Source: Deltaproteobacteria bacterium (GTDB lineage Bacteria; UBA10199; DSSB01). Taken from it: a DNA stretch of 23,547 nt. A program made the position numbers and the translations under genes. The stretch spans positions 1 through 23,547 of the forward strand of contig JAIOPF010000158.1 of NCBI GenBank assembly GCA_021414045.1, given 5' to 3'. How positions within the stretch are numbered: position 1 is the stretch's first letter; the number at the start of each line of letters is the position of its first letter. This document shows positions 9,939 through 16,867 of the stretch, piece by piece. Under the pieces are notes generated by a model. It saw only the letters and a list, made by a program, of their open reading frames with translations, ran no database searches and was not told the origin of the DNA.

Positions 9939-9966
9939 GTTATAGTCCGCGAACCGCAGGTGTCAA
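9939..9966 (-). promoter_or_regulatory. Sigma-70 promoter of the pyrimidine operon
   Basis: Minus strand: -35 TTGACA (9966-9961), 16-nt spacer, -10 TATAAC (9944-9939). Transcription would start near 9932 and give a leader of roughly 185 nt before pyrR. The -35 lies only 16 nt after the stop of the upstream gene. A 12-bp palindrome, TTTTGGCCAAAA (9917-9928), sits just past the start point; whether it is an operator is unknown. Confidence 0.85.
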
Positions 9967-9982
9967 TGGCTTTTTGATTTTT

Positions 9983-10405
9983 TTAGTTATCGCCCGAAAT
10001 TTCGGGAAATCTTATCGCCAATTCCGTCTGTTTACCACCCCCAACCGTGAGGTTGGCGTTCTTAGTGTATTTTTTAAGCGCGGTGGCGGTGAGGGAATAT
10101 TTTCCCGGCTTCAAGTCCACGACGATCCAAGGAGCGTCACAATCCGTCTCGAAAACCAGGTTCCCTTGGGCGTCTTTGATGGAAAGTTGAATATAGGACA
10201 CATAGGCCCTTCCACCGGTGGTGAACATCAGCTTGGTGGAGTATTTTCCCCAACGAGGGTCTTCCTTGGATTCCGCGATCCCCGTGCAGGCGAATTGGGT
10301 GCCTTTATAGGTGAGCTCTTGGTCTTGAGCGACCTGAGCTTGGAGTCCTTTGGCTTGAATGAGAAAAAGGACGCCAAAAAGGAAAGCCTGGAAGAGATTT
10401 TTCAT
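9983..10405 (-). CDS. Small secreted protein with carboxypeptidase-regulatory-like (beta-sandwich) domain
   Basis: A 140-residue exported protein of unknown role. Residues 1-23 form a signal peptide with likely cleavage after LQA. The mature part begins with a segment reminiscent of small proteobacterial proteins (YKGTQFACTGIAESKEDPRW), then a compact beta domain: SYIQLSIKDAQGNLVFET, then CDAPWIVVDLKPGKYSLTAT. That is the repeat pattern of transthyretin/Cna-B-like folds. Two Cys residues could form a disulfide. The ATG at 10405 was chosen because AAGGAAGG lies 5 nt upstream; a longer frame up to 10456 would start inside a hairpin without a ribosome-binding site. It lies downstream of tRNA-Thr on the same strand and just before the pyr promoter. 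No specific function can be assigned. Confidence 0.8.
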   Translation of the reverse strand: MKNLFQAFLFGVLFLIQAKGLQAQVAQDQELTYKGTQFACTGIAESKEDPRWGKYSTKLMFTTGGRAYVSYIQLSIKDAQGNLVFETDCDAPWIVVDLKPGKYSLTATALKKYTKNANLTVGGGKQTELAIRFPEISGDN

Positions 10406-10409
10406 GCCG

Positions 10410-10428
10410 ATCCTTCCTTTGAAAGGAT
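10410..10428 (-). promoter_or_regulatory. Hairpin that could mask the ribosome-binding site of the secreted protein
   Basis: ATCCTT-TCAAAGG-AAGGAT on the minus strand, a 6-bp stem whose 3' arm is the purine-rich Shine-Dalgarno of the gene at 9983-10405. It shares two bases with the stronger hairpin just upstream, so both cannot form in full at once. Possible translational control; low confidence. Confidence 0.3.
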
Positions 10429-10456
10429 GCCCACTCGGAAAGCTCCGAGTGGGCAT
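10427..10456 (-). terminator. Perfect 13-bp hairpin downstream of tRNA-Thr
   Basis: ATGCCCACTCGGA and its exact complement TCCGAGTGGGCAT are separated by 4 nt, 8 nt after the tRNA 3' end on the minus strand. It lacks a proper T tract (CCTTTC follows). It may therefore be a partial terminator, a processing signal or an mRNA 5' stabiliser for the secreted-protein gene. Confidence 0.55.
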
Positions 10457-10464
10457 TCAGGTAA

Positions 10465-10537
<73 letters not shown>

Positions 10538-10555
10538 GGAATCTTTTGGGACTCT

Positions 10556-10584
10556 CATCCCAGCAAAGATCTTAAAGAGGTCAA
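10556..10584 (-). promoter_or_regulatory. Possible tRNA-Thr promoter
   Basis: Minus strand: TTGACC (10584-10579), a 17-nt spacer and a poor -10, GGGATG (10561-10556), which would place the start about 12 nt before the tRNA. The -35 is good and the -10 is weak, so this is tentative. Confidence 0.35.
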
Positions 10585-10662
10585 CCCTTTCATAAAGCTC
10601 CCCTTGGATTCAACCGGAAAATGTAGTCGACAGCCCCGGAAGGCGATGTTAACCCGGCCCCC

Positions 10663-11481
10663 ATGGACTTGAGCTCCCTAGAAAAACAATCCACCGACGA
10701 GCTCTTCATCACATTACTGAAAGTCATGGACGAACTTCGGGGCCCCAAGGGTTGTCCTTGGGATAAAAAACAGACCCCAGCCTCGCTGATCCCCTGCCTG
10801 CTCGAAGAGACTTATGAAGTCATCGCGGCCATCGACGAACAGGATCCCGCCCACCTCAAGGAAGAGCTGGGCGACCTCCTCTTGCAAGTCGTCTTTCACA
10901 GCCGCATCGCCTCCGAAGAAAAAACCTTTGAAATCGGGGACGTGATCCGTCACCTGATCGAAAAACTGGTTCGTCGCCATCCTCACGTCTTCGCCGAAGG
11001 CAAAGTCGCCGAGGCCGAAGAGGCCTTGAAGCAATGGGAACAGATCAAGGCCAAGGAAAAAGATCCGAACTCACTTCTGCTCGAAGGAGTTCCTGTACAG
11101 CTGCCCGCCCTCGCACGCGCTTACCGCATCGGAGCCAAGGCCGCGCGCGTCGGCTTCGATTGGCCGAATGTCGAAGGGGTCTTGGAAAAAGTCACGGAAG
11201 AACTTCAAGAGCTGCATGAAGGAATCTCCGAAGAGAACCAAGATGCCGTCGAAGACGAGTTCGGCGACCTCCTCTTCTCCATTGCGCAGACGGCGCGCTT
11301 CTTGAAAATCAATCCGGAAGAAGCCTTGCGCAAGAGCACCTTGAAGTTTCAGCGACGCTTCGATCATCTTGAAAAAAAAATCCGCGCGGAACAAAAAAAA
11401 ATCGCCGACTACAGCGCGGAGGAATTGGACAGACTCTGGGAGGAATCGAAGTCGTTCACAGAGACTGTTAAGAACCTGTGA
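10663..11481 (+). CDS. mazG: MazG nucleoside triphosphate pyrophosphohydrolase
   Basis: House-cleaning enzyme that hydrolyses NTPs or dNTPs to NMP and pyrophosphate and lowers ppGpp in E. coli. The 272 residues contain two tandem MazG domains. The first is complete: GCPWDKKQTPASL (about 30-42), the EExxE of LLEETYE (48-52) and EELGDLLLQVVFHS (67-80). The second (about 165-235) keeps EELQELHE and DEFGDLLFSIAQTARFL. Length agrees with E. coli MazG (263). The ATG at 10663 starts at the family's usual point but has no good Shine-Dalgarno. It is transcribed away from tRNA-Thr. A weak hairpin with arms ATGGG and CCCAT (about 11500-11525) follows in the 146-nt gap to the next gene, without a T tract. 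Confidence 0.95.
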   Translation: MDLSSLEKQSTDELFITLLKVMDELRGPKGCPWDKKQTPASLIPCLLEETYEVIAAIDEQDPAHLKEELGDLLLQVVFHSRIASEEKTFEIGDVIRHLIEKLVRRHPHVFAEGKVAEAEEALKQWEQIKAKEKDPNSLLLEGVPVQLPALARAYRIGAKAARVGFDWPNVEGVLEKVTEELQELHEGISEENQDAVEDEFGDLLFSIAQTARFLKINPEEALRKSTLKFQRRFDHLEKKIRAEQKKIADYSAEELDRLWEESKSFTETVKNL

Positions 11482-11627
11482 ATTAAATCGTGAATAAACG
11501 GGATGGGCTCAATCGAAAGACCCATTTGGGGAATCAGAACGCTTTAAATTTTTCGAGGCGCGATTCGGCCCCCGATGTCCTGAGCAAATAGCACATTGCA
11601 TATTTTTTAAGCACCCCGGCGCATGAA

Positions 11628-11969
11628 ATGAAAGTACAAGACAAATGGATGCCCTTATTCCTTAGCGCGGCGGTTTTCCCGGGTGCTGGGCAATGGTTTT
11701 TGGGAAGGCGTTTCAAGGGAGCTCTCATCATGGGAGTCACCTTATTGCTGATGATGGGCGGCATCGCGCGATATTTGGCGGTGGTGTTCGCCACCGCCAA
11801 CAAACATGGGGTACACCGTGCTCCTCAGTTAAACCCCTTGCCTCTCTTGGGCCAGGCCTGGAGCATCGATCACAAGGTTCTCACTGCCTTTCTCGCGGGA
11901 CTTTTTTTGGTATGGCTGCTTTCGATATTGGATCTCTTGGCATTTCCTAAGGAGGAAAAACTCTCATGA
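11628..11969 (+). CDS. Small integral membrane protein of unknown function
   Basis: The 113 residues form about three hydrophobic segments: roughly 8-22, containing FPGAGQWFLGRRFKGAL, then 33-54 (LIMGVTLLLMMGGIARYLAV) and 83-105 (LTAFLAGLFLVWLLSILDLL). The PGxGQxxxGRxxKG signature resembles small TM2-like or DUF5683-like membrane proteins, but I cannot assign a family. The ATG at 11628 has only a weak ribosome-binding site. The stop overlaps the start of the next gene as ATGA, so the two are translationally coupled and probably act together at the envelope. Confidence 0.75.
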   Translation: MKVQDKWMPLFLSAAVFPGAGQWFLGRRFKGALIMGVTLLLMMGGIARYLAVVFATANKHGVHRAPQLNPLPLLGQAWSIDHKVLTAFLAGLFLVWLLSILDLLAFPKEEKLS

Positions 11970-12805
11970 AACGATTCGCGACTTTTTTGGCACTGAACCT
12001 GCTTTGGTTCGCCTCCTGTCATCGCGCTCCTTCTCCGGATCGCCCTTCCGAAAAAACCGCCAAGCCTTCGGGCAAGTCCCTGGAATCCAAAGACTTGACC
12101 CTCAAGAAGGGCTTGAAACTCGAAATCGTCCAAGAGTCGGGTGCGCTAAAAGGCAAAACCCGGACCCTCACGGTGGAAAATCCCAACGGAGCCGAAGGCC
12201 TGTCCTTCCAATGGAACCTCGAGGAAAAAAACAAGGGAGGCACCGAGAGTCAAGGCCAGCCCCCCCTCTCCGCGGAGAATGACGGCACCATGACCTTGGC
12301 CAATACCGTCGACGGGCGACGCATGACCCTTCCCGCTTTTTGGCCGGGTGGAGAACTCTTCATGTCGAACAGCTCGGCGATTTGGCTCAGTGACAGGGCT
12401 TTTAGCGAGCTTAAGAATGATGGAAAAACCCAATGGGCCATCGGCCTTTTGGACAATCCTCTTTTAGGCCCCCTCCAAGGCAACGAATTGATCGAGAAGA
12501 GCCTGGAAGCGACGACACGCGGCCTGGACAACCAGCCCGAGAAAAAATCAGCGGCCCAAGAGATCAAGGTCACGGACAAGTCGGCGGATTATCCCATCAA
12601 GATCAATGGAATCGACGGTGAAGTGCAAGTGATAGAAGCGGAAAACTGGTTGGCCCAATTGAAGATCCTCGACAACGCCCAGAATCCCATCATCCTCGAA
12701 GTCGAGGTGGCTCCAGGCTCAAAGGCGGCGGATGGCATCTTCTCGCCCCTGAGTTGGATTCGGGGTTGGCTTAGCTACCGCGTCACGGGAATTACCCTGC
12801 CCTAG
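11966..12805 (+). CDS. Putative lipoprotein of unknown function
   Basis: 279 residues with a lipoprotein signal: a positive N-terminus (MKR), a hydrophobic core and a lipobox ending FAS-C at Cys18. The mature protein begins with a charged Ser/Pro/Lys linker, typical of a tether. Two beta-rich parts follow: one around LTVENPNGAEGLSFQWNLEE, the other near the C-terminus (ILEVEVAPGSKAADGIFSPL, then WLSYRVTGITLP). The ATG at 11966 overlaps the stop of the membrane-protein gene; AAGGAGG lies about 10 nt upstream, a strong site. I do not recognise the family. The tight pairing suggests an envelope function shared with the upstream membrane protein. A terminator-type hairpin lies just past the stop but its T tract is on the other strand. 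Confidence 0.78.
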   Translation: MKRFATFLALNLLWFASCHRAPSPDRPSEKTAKPSGKSLESKDLTLKKGLKLEIVQESGALKGKTRTLTVENPNGAEGLSFQWNLEEKNKGGTESQGQPPLSAENDGTMTLANTVDGRRMTLPAFWPGGELFMSNSSAIWLSDRAFSELKNDGKTQWAIGLLDNPLLGPLQGNELIEKSLEATTRGLDNQPEKKSAAQEIKVTDKSADYPIKINGIDGEVQVIEAENWLAQLKILDNAQNPIILEVEVAPGSKAADGIFSPLSWIRGWLSYRVTGITLP

Positions 12806-12807
12806 AA

Positions 12808-12839
12808 TAAAAAGAGGCCGTCCAGGGGGACGGCCTCCA
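12808..12839 (-). terminator. Intrinsic terminator of tRNA-Leu
   Basis: Minus strand: GAGGCCGTCC-CCCT-GGACGGCCTC, a 10-bp perfect stem with a 4-nt loop (12839-12816), followed by TTTTTATT. It begins 7 nt after the tRNA 3' end. On the plus strand the stem could also slow transcription leaving the lipoprotein gene, although no U tract follows there. Confidence 0.9.
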
Positions 12840-12846
12840 AGAAGTG

Positions 12847-12928
12847 CCGGTGGTCGGGGTCGAACCGACAAGAGCTTACGCTCACGCGATTTTGAGTCGC
12901 GCGCGTCTGCCAATTCCGCCACACCGGC
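12847..12928 (-). tRNA. tRNA-Leu (anticodon CAA)
   Basis: An 82-nt class II cloverleaf on the minus strand: acceptor GCCGGTG/CACCGGC with discriminator A, D arm GCGGAATTGGCAGACGC, anticodon stem CGCGA/TCGCG around CTCAAAA, long variable arm GAGC-GTAA-GCTC and T arm GTCGG/CCGAC with TTCGACC loop. Anticodon CAA reads UUG (Leu). CCA is not encoded. Upstream on the same strand are the two structured repeats. Confidence 0.97.
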
Positions 12929-12946
12929 TCGTTTTATTTTATTCGT

Positions 12947-13030
12947 CCGACCGGAGCAAGTCCGGTCGGCCTAAAGCCCAGGGGGCGCGCTCCGCTGCTC
13001 CCCCTTCAACCCCCATCGGTTAGAGTACTT
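12947..13030. repeat. Structured repeat, copy 1
   Basis: An 84-nt unit repeated at 13072-13154 (start-to-start distance 125 nt). Read on the plus strand it has a 9-bp hairpin CCGACCGGA-GCAAG-TCCGGTCGG, the constant block CCTAAAGCCCAGGGGG, a variable hairpin with loop TCC, then CCCCCTTCAACCCCCA and a less conserved tail ending GTACTT. The GGGGG can pair with either of two CCCCC runs. It lies 18 nt beyond the 5' end of tRNA-Leu. No protein is encoded. Confidence 0.85.
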
Positions 13031-13071
13031 CCGATATAACTGATAGGGGTCTTAATAATTATAATTTCTCG

Positions 13072-13154
13072 CCGCCCGGAACAAGTCCGGTCGGCCTAAA
13101 GCCCAGGGGGAGAATTCCATTCTCCCCCTTCAACCCCCAATGGTCAGGGTACTT
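13072..13154. repeat. Structured repeat, copy 2
   Basis: Second copy of the unit at 12947-13030. The 39-nt 5' block differs at two positions and the 16-nt CCCCC-containing block is identical. The central hairpin arms have changed together: here GGGGGAGAAT-TCC-ATTCTCCCCC is perfectly paired, while copy 1 has GC-rich arms around the same TCC loop. The 41 nt between the copies contain an AT-rich stretch (AATTATAATT, 13058-13067) that could be a promoter -10 for tRNA-Leu. From 13155 to 13223 I see nothing. Confidence 0.85.
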
Positions 13155-13223
13155 ACTTTGGAACATTAGGGGCATGCTCAAAGGAAAGCCCTTCAATCAG
13201 TTTTTCAGAGATTTGTCCAGTTC

Positions 13224-14372
13224 CTAACGAAGACTACCGCTTCCCTCCGCCCCAGAAGGCTTCTCAGCCGGCTGGGACTCCGCCCGGCTGAAATGGCTCA
13301 AGAGGACTTGGGCCGCCAAAGCGCTGCCGAACTCGCTGAGATGTCGGTCGCAGGGATAGTTATAATATTTTTTCCAGTCCGTACCGCTTTGGCCGAAGGC
13401 CGGCAATAGATCGACGACGTTCACACCATGCGCCTGACCCAGGGCGGCGATATTCTTGGCCAAGGGCGTGGGACCGCTCTCCTTGCCGTAGCGTTCGATG
13501 TCCTGGGGACCTGGAATGAGGACCACCGTGATTTTTTTTCCAGCGGCCTCCTCGAAGATCTCCTCCAAGGCATAGCGCATCCGGTTCCAACCCTCGTCGG
13601 TAAAATCATAAAAACCCGAGTATGCCGAACCATTTCGGCGACTTTGGACTTCCTTGCTTCCGTAAAGAATGAGGGATTTGAGATAGGTGTAGACGTTGTA
13701 GGTATTGGTGAATTCCCGCAGCAGCCCACGAACGCTGCGCCCAAGGGAAGGCGCGTCGCCCTGGGGTTGCTTAGCCGAGTAAATCAGGCGGTAATTAGGA
13801 TACTCCCCCACGAAAAAAGGCCGATAACGTCCGGTGTCCTTCCAGATCTCGTAATCGTCGTCGGAAAAATCGTTTTTCGGGTAGAGGGCGATGATCACTT
13901 CATCGTGGGAAAACTTCTTCGCGAGGGTTTTATAGAGAAGGTAGTATTGCGCCGGCCCGAAGCTTCCCGCGGTTCCGAAGTTCAGATGCTCGATCCCCCG
14001 CCCTTTTTCGAGCAGGTCCGTGATTCGCTTGCCCTCCGAAATTCCGTAACCTTCGACGAAGGAGTCGCCCAGCACCACCACCCGGCTTTTATCCGAGACG
14101 AGGGCCCTTTCCTTGTCGCGCATGCCAAAGCTGTTGGAATGATTCTCCACCTCGAAGCAGGCCCTCCGATGCAGATAATCGGCATTGGGCGCGTGCCAGA
14201 TTCCGAAATCAGGGTTGGTCTCCACCCAAAAGTTGGAACGGGCGTTCTTCAGGGAATAAGTCGGCATGTCCTGCAAGAGCAGGTTTTTCGCGAGGACGAA
14301 ATGGCAGACGATCTCGATCAAAAGGAGGGTGATCAAGATGGGAAGGAAAATGGCTCGAAGCTTGGCGCCCAT
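13224..14372 (-). CDS. Membrane-anchored SGNH/GDSL-type hydrolase
   Basis: 382 residues. An N-terminal membrane segment (about 7-28) with positive residues inside points the rest to the periplasm. The SGNH signs are visible: block I VVVLGDSFVEGYGISE with nucleophile Ser104, a Gly block NFGTAGSFGP (131-140), an Asn in LYPKNDFSDDD (about 167), and the terminal Asp-His in CDRHLSEFG (about 342-344). Members act as esterases, deacetylases or O-acetyl/acyl transfer partners on sugars and lipids. It is the last gene of the eight-gene run, 15 nt after the DUF5989 gene, so it may remove or move an acyl or carbamoyl group on the product of this locus (inference). The C-terminus is a Ser/Gly/Glu-rich tail. 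Its own ribosome-binding site is poor. Confidence 0.85.
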   Translation of the reverse strand: MGAKLRAIFLPILITLLLIEIVCHFVLAKNLLLQDMPTYSLKNARSNFWVETNPDFGIWHAPNADYLHRRACFEVENHSNSFGMRDKERALVSDKSRVVVLGDSFVEGYGISEGKRITDLLEKGRGIEHLNFGTAGSFGPAQYYLLYKTLAKKFSHDEVIIALYPKNDFSDDDYEIWKDTGRYRPFFVGEYPNYRLIYSAKQPQGDAPSLGRSVRGLLREFTNTYNVYTYLKSLILYGSKEVQSRRNGSAYSGFYDFTDEGWNRMRYALEEIFEEAAGKKITVVLIPGPQDIERYGKESGPTPLAKNIAALGQAHGVNVVDLLPAFGQSGTDWKKYYNYPCDRHLSEFGSALAAQVLLSHFSRAESQPAEKPSGAEGSGSLR

Positions 14373-14387
14373 AAGAGGTATCGAAGG

Positions 14388-14540
14388 CTAAAAAATCGTG
14401 TAAATGAACGGCGCCACGACGGAACCCTGGGCGAAGATCAGCAGGGCCCCCAGCAAGACAACCACCACGATGATGGGCAAGAGCCAGAACTTCTTGCGCA
14501 CTTTTAAAAAATCCCAAAGGTCTTTCATGAGGTCGAGCAT
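14388..14540 (-). CDS. DUF5989 (SxtK-like) single-pass membrane peptide, 50 aa
   Basis: A 50-residue ORF. It starts at the ATG immediately after the sxtJ-like stop (TAAATG, no spacing) and ends 15 nt before the SGNH gene. The sequence has a charged start (MKDLWDFLKVRKKFW), one membrane helix (LLPIIVVVVLLGALLIFAQG) and the signature end SVVAPFIYTIF. This pattern is characteristic of the DUF5989 family, found beside SxtJ and NodU/CmcH carbamoyltransferases, including the saxitoxin clusters where it is named SxtK. Its role is unknown; a small partner that brings the carbamoyltransferase to the membrane is one idea. Codon-perfect placement in the operon supports it as a real gene. Confidence 0.88.
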   Translation of the reverse strand: MLDLMKDLWDFLKVRKKFWLLPIIVVVVLLGALLIFAQGSVVAPFIYTIF

Positions 14541-14978
14541 TTAGAAGGGCCTTTCCATTTGTCCGGGCAAAGGTTCCCGGCTTGGACTGCGGTAAGAGGG
14601 CATCTCCTTTTGGAAGCGCCGGAACATCGGATCTTTCCCGAGCATCTTCAATACTAAGGAAATCGGGGTGAAAATCAGGAAGAAAAGCAAGGACAAGACG
14701 ATACGGGTGTTGACCCAATTCAAGACCTCTCCCAGCAGGGTCCAAGCACGGTGGGGGATTTTAAGCGCCGGGGGGAAAAGCAGCGCGAAGAAAAGCAGCG
14801 GAACGGCGGGAAACCAGGGCCAACGCGGATAGGGACGATGAAGCAAGAACGGCAAAACGAGGCCGAACAACCCGGCGAAAACTCCGCCCACGAGGAGTCC
14901 GAAGCGGCGCAACTCGCGACGATCCGGCGCGACGTATTGAAAGAATGGCTTAGTCGGGCTCAAACTCTTCGGCTCCAT
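14541..14978 (-). CDS. SxtJ-like membrane protein
   Basis: 145 residues with about three membrane segments: 25-47 (FGLLVGGVFAGLFGLVLPFL), 53-73 (PWFPAVPLLFFALLFPPALK) and 90-112 (TRIVLSLLFFLIFTPISLVL). The end is hydrophilic and Pro/Arg-rich. The ELRRFGLLVG start and the NTRIVLSLLFFLIFTPISLV core resemble the SxtJ family, named from saxitoxin clusters but common in non-toxin genomes next to carbamoyltransferases. Function is unknown. Its ATG lies 29 nt inside the carbamoyltransferase gene and has no Shine-Dalgarno, which suggests translational coupling. A TTG at 14963 is a possible shorter start. Confidence 0.85.
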   Translation of the reverse strand: MEPKSLSPTKPFFQYVAPDRRELRRFGLLVGGVFAGLFGLVLPFLLHRPYPRWPWFPAVPLLFFALLFPPALKIPHRAWTLLGEVLNWVNTRIVLSLLFFLIFTPISLVLKMLGKDPMFRRFQKEMPSYRSPSREPLPGQMERPF

Positions 14979-16791
14979 ACCGGGTGCGATTTTCGAGGGG
15001 CTGGTCTCGTTTCGCGATGATATAATTTTCGATCACCAAATAGTCCATCTCGGTTCTCATGAAACAGCGATAGGCGTCGCTGGGCGTGCACACGATGGGC
15101 TCGCCCCGAACGTTGAAGGAGGTGTTGATCAACAAAGGACACTGGGTCTCGGACTCGAAGGCCTCCAGCAACCGATGGAAACGCGGGTTCGTTTCGGCGT
15201 GGACGGTTTGAACCCGCGCGGAATAATCCACGTGGGTGATAGCCGGTACTTGAGAGCGCGGGACCTTCAACTTTTCGATGCCGAACAGCTTTTCATCGCC
15301 CGGACTGGCGGGAATCCGCCTTTCCTGGCTTACCGGAGCCACCAGCAGCATATAGGGGCTAGGACGATCGATCTCGAAATAATCCGAAACCCGCTCGGCC
15401 AGGTTGGCCGGCGCGAAAGGGCGAAAGGACTCGCGATACTTGATCTTGAGATTCATGACCGACTGCATTTTCGCGCTACGGGGATCGCCGATGATGGAGC
15501 GATTCCCCAAGGCCCTAGGGCCGAATTCCATGCGCCCCTGCACCCATCCAACGACGTTCTCCTCGGCCAAGATGCGGGCGACTTGGGGAAAGATTTCTTG
15601 GTCGTTCACTTGGCGATAGACGGCGTTGGACTCCGTCAATGCCGCCTCGATCTCGGCGGAAGAATAACGAGGGCCCAGATAAGCGCCGGTCATGCCATCT
15701 CCGCCGTTCACCGTCCGAGGCTTACCGAGGTGTTGGTGCCAAACGGCTAGAGCGGCCCCGATGGCGCCTCCCGCGTCGCCCGAGGCGGGCTGTATCCATA
15801 AATTTTTGAAGGGCCCTTCCTTTAACAGGCGTCCGTTGGCGACGCAGTTCAAGGCCACCCCGCCCGCCAAACAGAGATTTTCCTCTCCAAGCTCGCGGTG
15901 CACCGTTTTCCCGAGGCGGAGCACCACTTCTTCGGTGACCACTTGAATCGATCGCGCGATATCCATGTCCTTTTGAGTCACCGGATCGCTGGGTTTTCGT
16001 GGCGCGCCATCGAAGAGCTCGTTGAAGCGGGGACCGGTCATCGTGAGTCCCTGGGCGAAATTGAAATAATCCATATTGAGGCGAAAGGTGCCGTCGTCCT
16101 TGAGGTCGATCAAGTTGTCGAGAATCAATTGGGTGTAGCGAGGCTCGCCGTAAGGAGCGAGCCCCATCAGCTTGTACTCGCCCGAATTCACCTTGAAGCC
16201 GGTGTAATAAGTGAAGGCGGTGTAGAGCAGTCCCAGCGAATGGGGAAAGCGAATTTCCCACTTCGGCGTCAGCTCGTTCTTCACGCCATGCCAAACGGAG
16301 GTCGTGGCCCACTCCCCCACTCCGTCCATGCAAAGCACCGCCGCCCTCTCGAAGGGGCTGGGAAAAAAGGCGGAGGCGGCATGGGACTGATGGTGCTCGG
16401 CGAAACGCAAGGGAGGAATGTCCTTAGTCTTCACGCCGGCGAGTTTCGCGATTTCCTTCTTGAGAATCGTCTTCAAATAAAGTTTTTCCTTGAGCCAGAC
16501 AGGAATCGCCTTGAAAAAGGACTCGATCCCCTTGGGAGCGTAACTGAGATAGGTTTCCAGCAAGCGCTCGAACTTGACCAAGGGTTTTTCGTAAAAGACG
16601 ATGGAGTCGAGATCGCTGAAACCGACGCCGGCTTCCTGCAGGCAATAACGGATCGAATTCTCGGGGAAGTGCTCGTCGTGCTTTTTTCGGGTGAACCGCT
16701 CTTCTTGAGCGGCCGCGACGATGCGTCCGTCGCTGATTATAGCCGCCGCGCTATCGTGATAATAAGCGGAAACGCCAAGTATAGTGGTCAT
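14950..16791 (-). CDS. O-carbamoyltransferase, NodU/CmcH/TobZ family
   Basis: Transfers a carbamoyl group from carbamoyl phosphate, via carbamoyl-adenylate, to a hydroxyl, often on a sugar or aminoglycoside. From the ATG at 16791 it has 613 residues. The N-terminal Kae1-like domain begins TTILGVSAYYHDSAAAII, carries the metal-binding HxxxH in EHHQSH (about His133/His137) and CMDGVGEW, then LAGGVALNCVANGRL. The C-terminal domain has GRMEFGPRALGNRSI and LINTSFNVRGEPIVCTP near the end. A TTG 13 codons upstream extends the frame, but the protein family starts at the ATG. The enzyme draws on the same carbamoyl phosphate made by carAB in this window, though that does not show a regulatory link. Substrate unknown. 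High confidence in family. Confidence 0.95.
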   Translation of the reverse strand: MTTILGVSAYYHDSAAAIISDGRIVAAAQEERFTRKKHDEHFPENSIRYCLQEAGVGFSDLDSIVFYEKPLVKFERLLETYLSYAPKGIESFFKAIPVWLKEKLYLKTILKKEIAKLAGVKTKDIPPLRFAEHHQSHAASAFFPSPFERAAVLCMDGVGEWATTSVWHGVKNELTPKWEIRFPHSLGLLYTAFTYYTGFKVNSGEYKLMGLAPYGEPRYTQLILDNLIDLKDDGTFRLNMDYFNFAQGLTMTGPRFNELFDGAPRKPSDPVTQKDMDIARSIQVVTEEVVLRLGKTVHRELGEENLCLAGGVALNCVANGRLLKEGPFKNLWIQPASGDAGGAIGAALAVWHQHLGKPRTVNGGDGMTGAYLGPRYSSAEIEAALTESNAVYRQVNDQEIFPQVARILAEENVVGWVQGRMEFGPRALGNRSIIGDPRSAKMQSVMNLKIKYRESFRPFAPANLAERVSDYFEIDRPSPYMLLVAPVSQERRIPASPGDEKLFGIEKLKVPRSQVPAITHVDYSARVQTVHAETNPRFHRLLEAFESETQCPLLINTSFNVRGEPIVCTPSDAYRCFMRTEMDYLVIENYIIAKRDQPLENRTRYGAEEFEPD

Positions 16792-16867
16792 CGAGGCGCC
16801 AGCCTTAGGATAAACGGTTTCGACAGTCAATCCGGTAATTCGCCTGGATTAGGCCCAGCAGGCCGTC

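Noticed and set aside
12947..13154. CRISPR array or tandem tRNA-like genes
   Set aside because: Only two copies, long units with internal hairpins, no spacers of uniform size and no cloverleaf.
13173..13226. 17-codon plus-strand ORF beginning ATGCTCAAAGG
   Set aside because: No Shine-Dalgarno, no coupling to a neighbour, and it ends at the edge of the opposite-strand gene; likely chance.
14388..16791. Part of a saxitoxin-type toxin cluster
   Set aside because: Only the carbamoyltransferase, SxtJ-like and DUF5989 parts are shared; no polyketide synthase, amidinotransferase or other core toxin genes are present, and this trio is widespread in non-toxin genomes.
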